Shown here piece after piece: positions 1 through 4,832 of a stretch of 6,504 nucleotides of DNA (positions are counted from its first letter, which is position 1; each line of letters starts with the position of its first letter). A model generated the notes under the pieces. It ran no database searches. It was not told the origin of the DNA and saw nothing but the letters and a program-made list of their open reading frames with translations. Origin of the DNA: Chloroflexota bacterium (GTDB lineage: Bacteria > Chloroflexota > Dehalococcoidia > Dehalococcoidales > UBA2162); NCBI GenBank assembly GCA_016193545.1, contig JACPSA010000105.1:1-6504 (forward strand), in the 5' to 3' direction. The position numbers and the translations under genes are program-made.

Positions 1-123
1 CGTAAAGCTGGAAGCTATAGCGGTAAAAAGGTGTCGCTGACTGAGGCGTGGACAGGTGATGTGATCTCCGCAGATCCATACAACGGGAAGAAATATGCCG
101 GTGACCATGACCTCCACGATTAG
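1..123 (+). CDS. 3' end of an unrecognised protein-coding gene (partial)
   Basis: Frame 1 is open from the window edge to a TAG at 121-123 and gives the last 40 residues of a protein. The other two plus frames meet stops within the first 40 bases, so this is the only forward frame that could enter from upstream; one minus-strand frame is also open here. The tail is hydrophilic and ends in ADPYNGKKYAGDHDLHD, rich in Asp, His and Lys, with no membrane segment. I do not recognise the family from this fragment. The stop lies only 3 bp before the first base of the tRNA-Ala gene, so the tRNA may be transcribed from the same promoter, or this may be the end of a gene brought next to the tRNA by rearrangement. 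That the frame is coding is likely but not proven. Confidence 0.5.
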   Translation, partial: RKAGSYSGKKVSLTEAWTGDVISADPYNGKKYAGDHDLHD

Positions 124-126
124 CAG

Positions 127-199
127 GGGGCTGTAGCTCAGTTGGGAGAGCGCCTGAATCGCACTCAGGAGGTCGCGGGTTCGACTCCCGTCAGCTCCA
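127..199 (+). tRNA. tRNA-Ala, anticodon CGC (reads GCG)
   Basis: The full cloverleaf can be folded by eye. The acceptor arms are 127-133 and 192-198. The D arm is GCTC/GAGC (136-139 with 148-151). The anticodon stem is CCTGA/TCAGG (153-157 with 165-169) around loop ATCGCAC, which puts anticodon CGC at 160-162. The T arm is 175-179 with 187-191 around TTCGACT. The third acceptor pair is G129 with T196, the G3:U70 wobble that identifies alanine tRNAs. The discriminator base is A199. The CCA end is not encoded (the next bases are GGA), so it must be added after transcription. The gene is 73 bases long with a short D loop. Confidence 0.97.
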
Positions 200-557
200 G
201 GATAAATGTTTTAACCATTCCGACAGGCCGGCAGGCCTGTTTTGCCCTGCGCAATCCTGGCAATCCGTCGTCTCCCATCGCATTGATGAACAGGTACGTC
301 TCCATTTCCCGGCAGAATTCTCGAAACAGCACCTGATTCCCTCCTGGGAAGGCCGGATCCGCTATCTCCAGGAAGACGCAAAAAACGCGAGGAGACGCGG
401 GCGCTCCGAAGGTGTATCCTCGGATCTTTCCATCAATCTCCAGAACGCGGCCTGTGAGACCTAACCTTTGGCAGTCCATCATGAGTCGGCGATGAAAAAA
501 CAGGCCGTCCCGGACCAGTGCCTTTACAAAGGGGGATGAATGATTGGTGCCCCCCAC
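165..557 (-). pseudogene. truncated DUF2156 (phosphatidylglycerol lysyltransferase C-terminal-like) gene remnant
   Basis: The minus-strand frame from GTG at 557 to TGA at 165 encodes 130 residues. Residues of about 15-115 match my memory of the end of DUF2156 proteins, a GNAT-like fold related to the C-terminal catalytic part of aminoacyl-phosphatidylglycerol synthases. Landmarks are VLEIDGKIRGYTFG, then an acidic IADPAFPGGNQVLFREF block, then LFINAMGDDGLPGLRRAK and RPVGMVK. Stand-alone members are usually near 300 residues, so more than half is missing at the N-terminus. An in-frame TAA sits directly before the GTG, with no ribosome binding site. The last ten residues (ELTGVEPATS) are just the antisense reading of the tRNA-Ala 3' half and are not native protein. 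I infer a decayed gene cut at its 5' side and abutting the tRNA at its 3' side. The alternative is a functional short domain protein, which the missing start signals make less likely. Confidence 0.6.
223..243 (+). terminator. possible weak terminator after tRNA-Ala
   Basis: ACAGGCC (223-229), loop GGCA, and GGCCTGT (234-240) form a perfect 7-bp G/C-rich stem 24 bases after the tRNA. It is followed by only a short T run (240-243). The same bases encode the conserved Lys-Gln-Ala-Cys-Arg-Pro-Val stretch of the antisense DUF2156 fragment, so the hairpin may be a by-product of that coding sequence. Function as the tRNA terminator is plausible but unproven. Confidence 0.3.
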
Positions 558-583
558 TTAAAGGGGAAGAATAATTGACAAGA

Positions 584-628
584 GGTAAGTGTTACTAACC
601 AATTGGCGGTTTGGGCGTTATTAATAAC
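584..628. promoter_or_regulatory. cluster of palindromes upstream of the surface-protein promoter (possible operators)
   Basis: Three inverted repeats lie in 45 bases. GGTAAGT/ACTAACC (584-590 and 594-600) is a 6-of-7 match with a 3-base centre. CCAATTGG (599-606) is perfect. GTTATTAATAAC (617-628) is a perfect 12-bp palindrome. They end about 42 bp before the -35 box at 671, a position where activators or looping repressors could bind. No known regulator site is recognised, and A/T-rich palindromes of this size can occur by chance. Confidence 0.3.
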
Positions 629-670
629 TGAGGCTACTAAACAACCTTTTAAAAAACTTTATGTAGACTC

Positions 671-698
671 TTGACAAGGTATGAATGTATGCTATAAT
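671..698 (+). promoter_or_regulatory. strong sigma70-type promoter of the surface-protein gene
   Basis: TTGACA (671-676) and TATAAT (693-698) are both perfect consensus hexamers separated by 16 bp. An A/T-rich run at 649-661 sits where an UP element would contact the polymerase alpha subunits. Transcription should start near 705. This is the strongest promoter in the window and fits an abundantly made envelope protein. Confidence 0.88.
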
Positions 699-706
699 AC
701 TATCCA

Positions 707-723
707 GGGTAGCCTAGCTACCC
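707..723 (+). other. 5'-terminal mRNA stem-loop
   Basis: GGGTAGC (707-713), loop CTA, and GCTACCC (717-723) form a perfect 7-bp stem that would begin within about two bases of the mRNA 5' end. Stem-loops at the extreme 5' end are known to protect transcripts such as E. coli ompA mRNA from RNase E-type decay. A stabilising role here is an inference from position. Confidence 0.45.
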
Positions 724-766
724 GAGGTCTTTGTTGACCTGAATAACAAGGTAAGGAGGTGATGCC

Positions 767-814
767 ATGGTCAGAGTCCGAAAGGTCGGAGACTCTTTGA
801 GTCGGATACATTGA
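767..814 (+). CDS. upstream mini-ORF in the leader (15-residue peptide)
   Basis: ATG at 767 follows AAGGAGGTGAT (753-763), an uninterrupted complement of the 16S rRNA 3' end. The spacing is ideal: 7 bases after AGGAGG. It reads MVRVRKVGDSLSRIH and stops at TGA 812-814. The segment VRKVGDSL resembles the first strand of AbrB/MazE/SpoVT swapped-hairpin antitoxins (typically VRKVGNSL), but the frame stops before the rest of that domain, so no antitoxin is encoded. One base of +1 slippage between about 799 and 812 would move reading into a frame open up to TAG at 924-926, ending LSPYSQIGNQYGDSPYQI, inside the next gene's Shine-Dalgarno. It could be a leader peptide, a standby ribosome-loading site or the remnant of a small gene. 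The strong initiation site is seen; the role is unknown. Confidence 0.4.
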   Translation: MVRVRKVGDSLSRIH

Positions 815-924
815 TGCCGACCCGGAGGAGAACGAGTCAATCAACTCGAATTTACGCAAAGTAACAACCCTGTCTCCTTATTCTCAAATAGGTAACCAAT
901 ATGGAGACAGCCCATATCAAATTT

Positions 925-930
925 AGGAGG
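925..930 (+). promoter_or_regulatory. Shine-Dalgarno of the surface-protein gene, unusually far from the start
   Basis: AGGAGG (925-930) is the only good Shine-Dalgarno before the GTG at 945, but 14 bases separate them, well beyond the usual 5-9. No ATG, GTG or TTG lies in frame between the in-frame TAG at 924-926 and 945, so the GTG is the only reasonable start. The signal peptide begins directly after it. Confidence 0.7.
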
Positions 931-944
931 AATCTTTAAAGGTC

Positions 945-3900
945 GTGAATAAAAAATTTTCTAGAATATTAGGGGTAGGTTTAAGCCTGATGATGCTTGC
1001 CAGCCTGATAACGCTGGCTACGCCAGCATCAGCCGGCACGCTTTCAGTAAGCGCCGAGAGCAGTTACCCCAAGACCGAGGATAATATCCTGGGTCCAGCA
1101 GGTGTTGACGTCGTTAGCCTGGCGGTTAGCGGCAGCACCATGTACGCTGCCACCGCCATCAGCCCAACCAATACCACCCACAAGCCAACCAATGCCGGGG
1201 CGTCCTGGAGCAGCCTGAATGCTTCCACCGACTACCCCACCACCTTATCCATCTCATTGGTAGCAGTGGCCGCTGATGACGCCAACATCGTGGCTATGGT
1301 TGCTAACGACGGAGCAGTCTACTATTCCAGCACTGGCGGCGCCAGCTGGTCTAACCTGCTGATACCGGCCACCGGCGCCACCGTCACCTCCATTGATATA
1401 TCGCCGGCAGTATCCGGGGTACGCTATGTTGCCGCTGGTGGTACCACCACTGGCGGGGCGGCTGAACTGTGGACCATCAAGCTGGCCATGGCTGAAAACT
1501 GGCAGCCAAGGTACAATAGTACCACTGGTAATGCTACCGCTTCTCAAACAGTAGTTGCCGCAGTCAAGTTCTCGCCCAAGTTCGCTACGGACAAGATTAT
1601 CACCGTCATCAGCGGGAACAGCACTGCTGGCGCCCCGGTCTACTTCCAGGCTTTCCGCCACGAGACAGGGGCTTACACCTGGAACAAGGAAATCTCCTTC
1701 CTCACCGCTGACTGGGGAACTGGTATCGCCATCCAGAGCAAGTTTGAGGTGTGGACCGGCACCATTGCCGCCGCCTCAATCGCCCTGATGGATACCTTCA
1801 GCGGCACCAACGAGGGTGACCGTATTGCCTTCGTCGCCGTCGCCGGGACTGCCGGGGGCGGTGCAGTGCGCGTCGTCGACTCCTTTGCCAAGAAACTGGA
1901 GACCTGGAGCTCCGGTGATGAAGGACCCATCGGCAGCCTGGCCTATGACAAATCAGGCAAGCTGCTGGCGGGCGATTACGATGAAGCCAAGGTCTATGTT
2001 TCTCTGGCTCCAATGGCAACCGACCCCAGGTTCGAACGAATCAATACCCTCAAGCAACCGGGCGGTACCTCGAATACACGGGTTGCCTGGTCGGGAACGA
2101 CCGCTGTGGCTGGAACCTCAGGCGATGAGAGCGCCTTTGCCGTTTCTACCGATAGCGGCAACTCCTGGAACGACATCAGCCTGATTGACACCACCGTAAC
2201 CAACTTCGCCGATGTTGCCGTCAATAGTGATGGCAGCAGGGTTTACCTGACCACCTACGACACCACGGCTACCACCAACGATGTCAGCCTCTGGTCCAAG
2301 ACAGGGACCACCTGGACCCGCGTATTCAGTAAGAGGGACCTGGCCACAGCCAATGCCGACTTCATGGTGCGCGTAGCTCCCGAGAATATCGAAGCCGTCT
2401 ACATTGCTTCCAAGGGCACCAATAATATCTGGGTAAGCAAGAACGGGGGCAAGTCATCCTGGACGGAAATCCCGGTCTATAAGCTGTCATCCGTCGTGGA
2501 CCTTATCGCTCAGACAGCTGATATTGTCCACGCCGTATCTGCCAGCCAGTACTCCAAGACCATCGATGCCGGGGCTAGCTGGGGAACCGAGGTAGGCCTT
2601 GACGGCCTCGTCGCTAAAAACATCAACCTGGCGACCAACAACGATATCCTGGTGGGCGGTACTGACTATATCGCCTTCTCCAAGGACGCCGGCGCTAGCT
2701 TTACCCGTGCCGTAACCAGCCCGGGAAGCGGCACCGTCTTCATCGTCGCTGACAAAGACTACGCCACCAACAATAACGTCTATGTCGGCGTGGGCACATC
2801 AGTTAAGCGGGGTAAGGCACAGCAAGCTACCCAGACCTGGTCCAGCCGAGGTCCCACCGTTGCCACAACTGATGTTGTTGTCGGTATGGACAGGGTTGGC
2901 ACCGTTATCTATGTCTTAACTGGTAGCGCCACCACCAGTGCTCTGCACCGGGCGCTGAACCTGACGCCGACGGTGGATAGCTCTGACCTGGCGCTGTGGA
3001 GCAATAAGACTCCCAGCAGCGCTTTAGGGGCCGCTGCGGCACCGCAGGCACTGAAGACATCTCCGACATTTAAAGACGGACCCAAGCTGTGGTTTGTCAA
3101 CACCAACAGTACCGACTCGCTGGTAAGCATGTTCGACCCGATAGCCCTAGTTGGTCCAACACTGACCTCACCCGCCGATAAAATCGAAGTCGCGGTGAAT
3201 CCGGACACAGGCAAGGCTTACAATGTTACCTTCGTCTGGTCACGGTACGCTGACAGCGCCATCACCAAGATGCAGCTTCAGATTGCTGCCGACTCCGCTT
3301 TTAGCGGCATCGTCTCCGACATAACCTTCTCGGGTATCGACTCAAACTCCATCGCCAAGGTAGTTGGTCCCACCGGCGCGGTCACCACGGTAACAACCAC
3401 CGTGACCGAAACCACCGCCACCTATACCTATACCTCCACGGATAATGCGGGTGGCATAACCACAATCGTCGTGCCGGCCACAACGACCACTGTCCCAGGG
3501 ACGACCACAATAAGCCAGGTAGCCGAGTTTAACCCCGGCTCTACCTACTACTGGAGAGTCAGGGTTGCGGTCGATGGTCCGCTGTATAGCCCGTTCTCAG
3601 CGGCTCGCAGCTTCACTATCGCGCCTCCGCTTCCATTCGCTATCACCTCCCCGGTAAAGGGAGCCGTAGGCGTCTCGACTCTGCCAACCATCGTCTGGAC
3701 GGCAGACAAGACCGCTACCGGCGGCTTTGAGATTGCGGTTTCGGAAGACCTGACCTTCGCCATACTCGACTGGAGCCACACCGTAGCTAGAGGTGCCACC
3801 TTCTATCAGACGGTAGCCAGTGATGGGCTGCGCTACGGCACCACCTACTACGTCAGAGTCAGAGCCGTAACCGGCACCAAGACAACTGACCGTGGCCCCT

Positions 3901-4130
3901 GGCAGACCAGTATCTTTACTACTGAGGCTAAACCAGTTGAACCGACGCCACCAGTAGTAATCACACCGACTCCACCAACACCCCCACCACAGATAGTAAC
4001 CGTGCAGGTACCGGTACCCGGCCCAGCACAGCCAATTCCAAGCTATCTGCTGTGGATGATAATCGGCATTGGTGCGGTACTGATTATCGCCCTCATCGTC
4101 CTGATTGTTAGAACCAGACGTGTAGCCTAG
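945..4130 (+). CDS. S-layer-like exported surface protein with Asp-box repeats, FnIII-like domains and C-terminal anchor
   Basis: The gene encodes 1061 residues starting at GTG. Residues 1-30 are a Sec signal peptide: N-terminal KK, a hydrophobic core around 8-26, and cleavage after Ala-Ser-Ala at 28-30. Residues of about 40-720 look like beta-propeller blades with Asp-box (BNR/sortilin-type) turns. The best is STDSGNSW (401-408). Others are SSTGGASW (128-135), SKNGGKSSW (498-506), TIDAGASW (539-546) and SKDAGASF (579-586). Two fibronectin-III-like modules follow, at about 738-892 (STYYWRVR at 866-873) and 897-994 (TTYYVRVR at 966-973). The first is interrupted by a Thr-rich insert (about 808-857). 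A Pro/Thr stalk (995-1032) leads to a transmembrane helix (1034-1056) and a basic RTRR tail. The protein should thus be anchored in the membrane with its bulk outside. The strong promoter, long leader and own terminator fit an abundant coat component. Substrate or partner is unknown; an Asp-box sialidase or glycosidase is unlikely because I see no catalytic motif. Confidence 0.9.
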   Translation: MNKKFSRILGVGLSLMMLASLITLATPASAGTLSVSAESSYPKTEDNILGPAGVDVVSLAVSGSTMYAATAISPTNTTHKPTNAGASWSSLNASTDYPTTLSISLVAVAADDANIVAMVANDGAVYYSSTGGASWSNLLIPATGATVTSIDISPAVSGVRYVAAGGTTTGGAAELWTIKLAMAENWQPRYNSTTGNATASQTVVAAVKFSPKFATDKIITVISGNSTAGAPVYFQAFRHETGAYTWNKEISFLTADWGTGIAIQSKFEVWTGTIAAASIALMDTFSGTNEGDRIAFVAVAGTAGGGAVRVVDSFAKKLETWSSGDEGPIGSLAYDKSGKLLAGDYDEAKVYVSLAPMATDPRFERINTLKQPGGTSNTRVAWSGTTAVAGTSGDESAFAVSTDSGNSWNDISLIDTTVTNFADVAVNSDGSRVYLTTYDTTATTNDVSLWSKTGTTWTRVFSKRDLATANADFMVRVAPENIEAVYIASKGTNNIWVSKNGGKSSWTEIPVYKLSSVVDLIAQTADIVHAVSASQYSKTIDAGASWGTEVGLDGLVAKNINLATNNDILVGGTDYIAFSKDAGASFTRAVTSPGSGTVFIVADKDYATNNNVYVGVGTSVKRGKAQQATQTWSSRGPTVATTDVVVGMDRVGTVIYVLTGSATTSALHRALNLTPTVDSSDLALWSNKTPSSALGAAAAPQALKTSPTFKDGPKLWFVNTNSTDSLVSMFDPIALVGPTLTSPADKIEVAVNPDTGKAYNVTFVWSRYADSAITKMQLQIAADSAFSGIVSDITFSGIDSNSIAKVVGPTGAVTTVTTTVTETTATYTYTSTDNAGGITTIVVPATTTTVPGTTTISQVAEFNPGSTYYWRVRVAVDGPLYSPFSAARSFTIAPPLPFAITSPVKGAVGVSTLPTIVWTADKTATGGFEIAVSEDLTFAILDWSHTVARGATFYQTVASDGLRYGTTYYVRVRAVTGTKTTDRGPWQTSIFTTEAKPVEPTPPVVITPTPPTPPPQIVTVQVPVPGPAQPIPSYLLWMIIGIGAVLIIALIVLIVRTRRVA

Positions 4131-4163
4131 TTCTAGCCTGACGGGCAATACCCGACGCATACC

Positions 4164-4200
4164 AAGGGAGGTCGCCTCAGGGCGACCTCCCTTCTTTTAT
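4164..4200 (+). terminator. rho-independent terminator of the surface-protein gene
   Basis: A perfect 13-bp stem, AAGGGAGGTCGCC (4164-4176) with GGCGACCTCCCTT (4181-4193), has a TCAG loop and is followed by a T-rich run (CTTTTATTATT). It begins 33 bases after the stop codon at 4130 and should end the transcript of the surface protein. Confidence 0.93.
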
Positions 4201-4221
4201 TATTCCTGAAAAAGGTTTCCT

Positions 4222-4335
4222 TGTCATTGCGAGGGCGAAGCCCGTGGCAATCCGGATAGATGGGGTCACGCCCCACCCAGATTGCTTCGCCTTCCGACTT
4301 CGTCGGAATGGTCTCGCAATGACAGTTTCTGGACA
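4222..4335. repeat. palindromic interspersed repeat (MITE-like), element 1
   Basis: TGTCATTGCGAG (4222-4233) and CTCGCAATGACA (4313-4324) are perfect 12-bp inverted ends. Inside lie GGCGAAGC/GCTTCGCC (4234-4241 with 4284-4291), GGGG/CCCC around 4262-4274, and the perfect hairpin TTCCGAC/GTCGGAA (4292-4308). The right side continues with GTTTCTGGACA (4325-4335), which mirrors the left end of element 2. Motifs of the form TGTCATTGCGAG with GCGAAGCAATC are familiar as dispersed non-coding repeats in many bacterial genomes. No transposase or long ORF is present, so any mobility would be in trans. It begins 21 bases after the terminator. Confidence 0.75.
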
Positions 4336-4368
4336 ACCTCGGATTTTGAATCCCTCTCTATCTGATAG

Positions 4369-4508
4369 TGTCCGAAAATTGTCATTCCGTGCTTGACACG
4401 CCTGCGTGCCGTAACGCACTTCGGTGTGCAGGCACGGCATCCAGGTGAGGTAGCAATACTGGATTCTGGCCTACGCCAGAATGACGGATTAGTAAACGTT
4501 TTCGGACA
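4369..4508. repeat. palindromic interspersed repeat (MITE-like), element 2
   Basis: TGTCCGAAAA (4369-4378) and TTTTCGGACA (4499-4508) are perfect 10-bp inverted ends. A nested pair GTCATTC/GAATGAC (4381-4387 with 4479-4485) follows. Inside are a stem CGTGCC/GGCACG (4405-4410 with 4431-4436), capped by a TTCG tetraloop hairpin (4415-4428), and the hairpin ATTCTGGC/GCCAGAAT (4463-4482). The GTCATTC and CCAGAATGAC pieces are typical of a widespread class of small palindromic repeats. It has no coding capacity. Confidence 0.72.
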
Positions 4509-4546
4509 GCCTCACTAAGGGAGATTTCCTGATAGACATTATTAAG

Positions 4547-4690
4547 GGTTGAACTAGCGGGGCGTTTAAGAGGGGCGAAACCCCTCTTTCCATTACTTCT
4601 CCCCCTCCCTTGAAGAGGTTGAATTAACGGGGCGTCTAAGAGGGGCACCCGCCCCTCTTCTCATCATTCTTCCCCCTCTCCTTTTAAGGA
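4547..4690. repeat. two tandem copies of a ~70-bp hairpin-containing repeat
   Basis: Copy 1 is 4547-4616 and copy 2 is 4617-4690. Both open with GGTTGAA, then a variable CTAGC or TTAAC, then GGGGCG and TAAGAGGGG, and both close with a C/T-rich block (CCCCCTC). Each carries a hairpin at the same place: AAGAGGGG/CCCCTCTT with loop CGAAA in copy 1 (4568-4588), and AAGAGGGGC/GCCCCTCTT with loop ACCC in copy 2 (4638-4659). The stems are kept while the loops differ. No gene is present here. Confidence 0.75.
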
Positions 4691-4699
4691 GAGGGGGAT
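4670..4699. repeat. long perfect G/C-rich palindrome at the end of the tandem repeat
   Basis: CCCCCTCTCCTT (4672-4683) and AAGGAGAGGGGG (4686-4697) are 12-base perfect arms around TT; T4671 and A4698 extend the stem. It overlaps the end of tandem copy 2 and is followed by AAAAGGGGGTGAGG (4700-4713). The block resembles a common dispersed repeat rather than a terminator, because no T run follows on the plus strand. A possible reverse-oriented copy starts at the window end (6491). Confidence 0.6.
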
Positions 4700-4730
4700 A
4701 AAAGGGGGTGAGGTTTATAGAGATAGATAA

Positions 4731-4759
4731 TTGACTTCCACCTAGAGCCAGATTAAAAT
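4731..4759 (+). promoter_or_regulatory. sigma70-type promoter of the spermidine-synthase-like gene
   Basis: TTGACT (4731-4736) and TAAAAT (4754-4759) are separated by 17 bp, each one mismatch from consensus. The transcript should start near 4766, giving a leader of about 67 bases. A perfect palindrome ATTTTAAAAT (4767-4776) sits right at the predicted start and might be an operator, but A/T-rich palindromes are common. Confidence 0.6.
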
Positions 4760-4832
4760 TCGCCACATTTTAAAATATTGTTACCATCCCTCCTCCGTGC
4801 TAATATGTCTTAAGCAACTGCTGGAGTCTATT

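Larger units (their letters stand above)
705..944 (+). promoter_or_regulatory. long structured 5' leader of the surface-protein mRNA
   Basis: About 240 bases separate the predicted transcription start from the GTG start at 945. Perfect or near-perfect hairpins are visible. They are GGGTAGC/GCTACCC (707-723), AGGTC/GACCT (725-740), AGAGTC/GACTCT (773-778 with 791-796), the competing GACTC/GAGTC (791-803), GTCGG/CCGAC (801-821), CGAGT/ACTCG (833-848), CTGTCTCC/GGAGACAG (870-877 with 903-910) and ATATGG/CCATAT (899-917). Several share strands, so they cannot all form at once. There is no stem followed by a U tract inside the leader, so translational or stability control fits better than attenuation. 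It does not match the riboswitch consensus sequences I can recall. A mini-ORF with a very strong Shine-Dalgarno lies in the middle. Confidence 0.55.

Noticed and set aside
142..336. Plus-strand frame of 64 codons beginning inside tRNA-Ala
   Set aside because: Starts within the tRNA and runs antisense to the DUF2156 remnant, with no ribosome binding site.
575..603. TTGACA at 575-580 as a second promoter
   Set aside because: No acceptable -10 hexamer occurs 16-18 bases downstream.
795..803. prfB-like programmed +1 frameshift at CTTTGA
   Set aside because: CTT TGA is in the frame of ATG 762, not that of the well-initiated ATG 767, and a +1 shift there leads to the wrong frame for the 801-923 open stretch.
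767..926. MazE/AbrB-type antitoxin gene
   Set aside because: Only the first eight residues (VRKVGDSL) fit; the remaining domain is missing in every frame and no toxin gene follows.
705..944. Known riboswitch (for example c-di-GMP, glycine) in the leader
   Set aside because: Short words such as ACGCAAAG and CCGAAAGG recall parts of known aptamers, but the conserved core order is absent.
1254..1661. Minus-strand open frame of 135 codons
   Set aside because: Antisense of the surface-protein coding sequence, with no initiation signal or recognisable domain.
3597..4160. Minus-strand open frame of 187 codons
   Set aside because: It lies over the strongly supported surface-protein gene, has a Trp/Tyr/Cys-heavy antisense composition and no ribosome binding site, so it is a shadow.
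4133..4648. Three overlapping minus-strand frames (67-88 codons)
   Set aside because: They are made entirely of terminator and palindromic repeats; their peptides are repeat translations and not proteins.
4547..4713. CRISPR array
   Set aside because: Only two diverged, directly abutting copies with no regular unique spacers and no cas genes.
4797..4832. GTG 4797 as start of the spermidine-synthase-like gene
   Set aside because: Preceded by a pyrimidine-rich tract with no Shine-Dalgarno, while ATG 4833 has GGAG at proper spacing and starts the usual N-terminus of the family.
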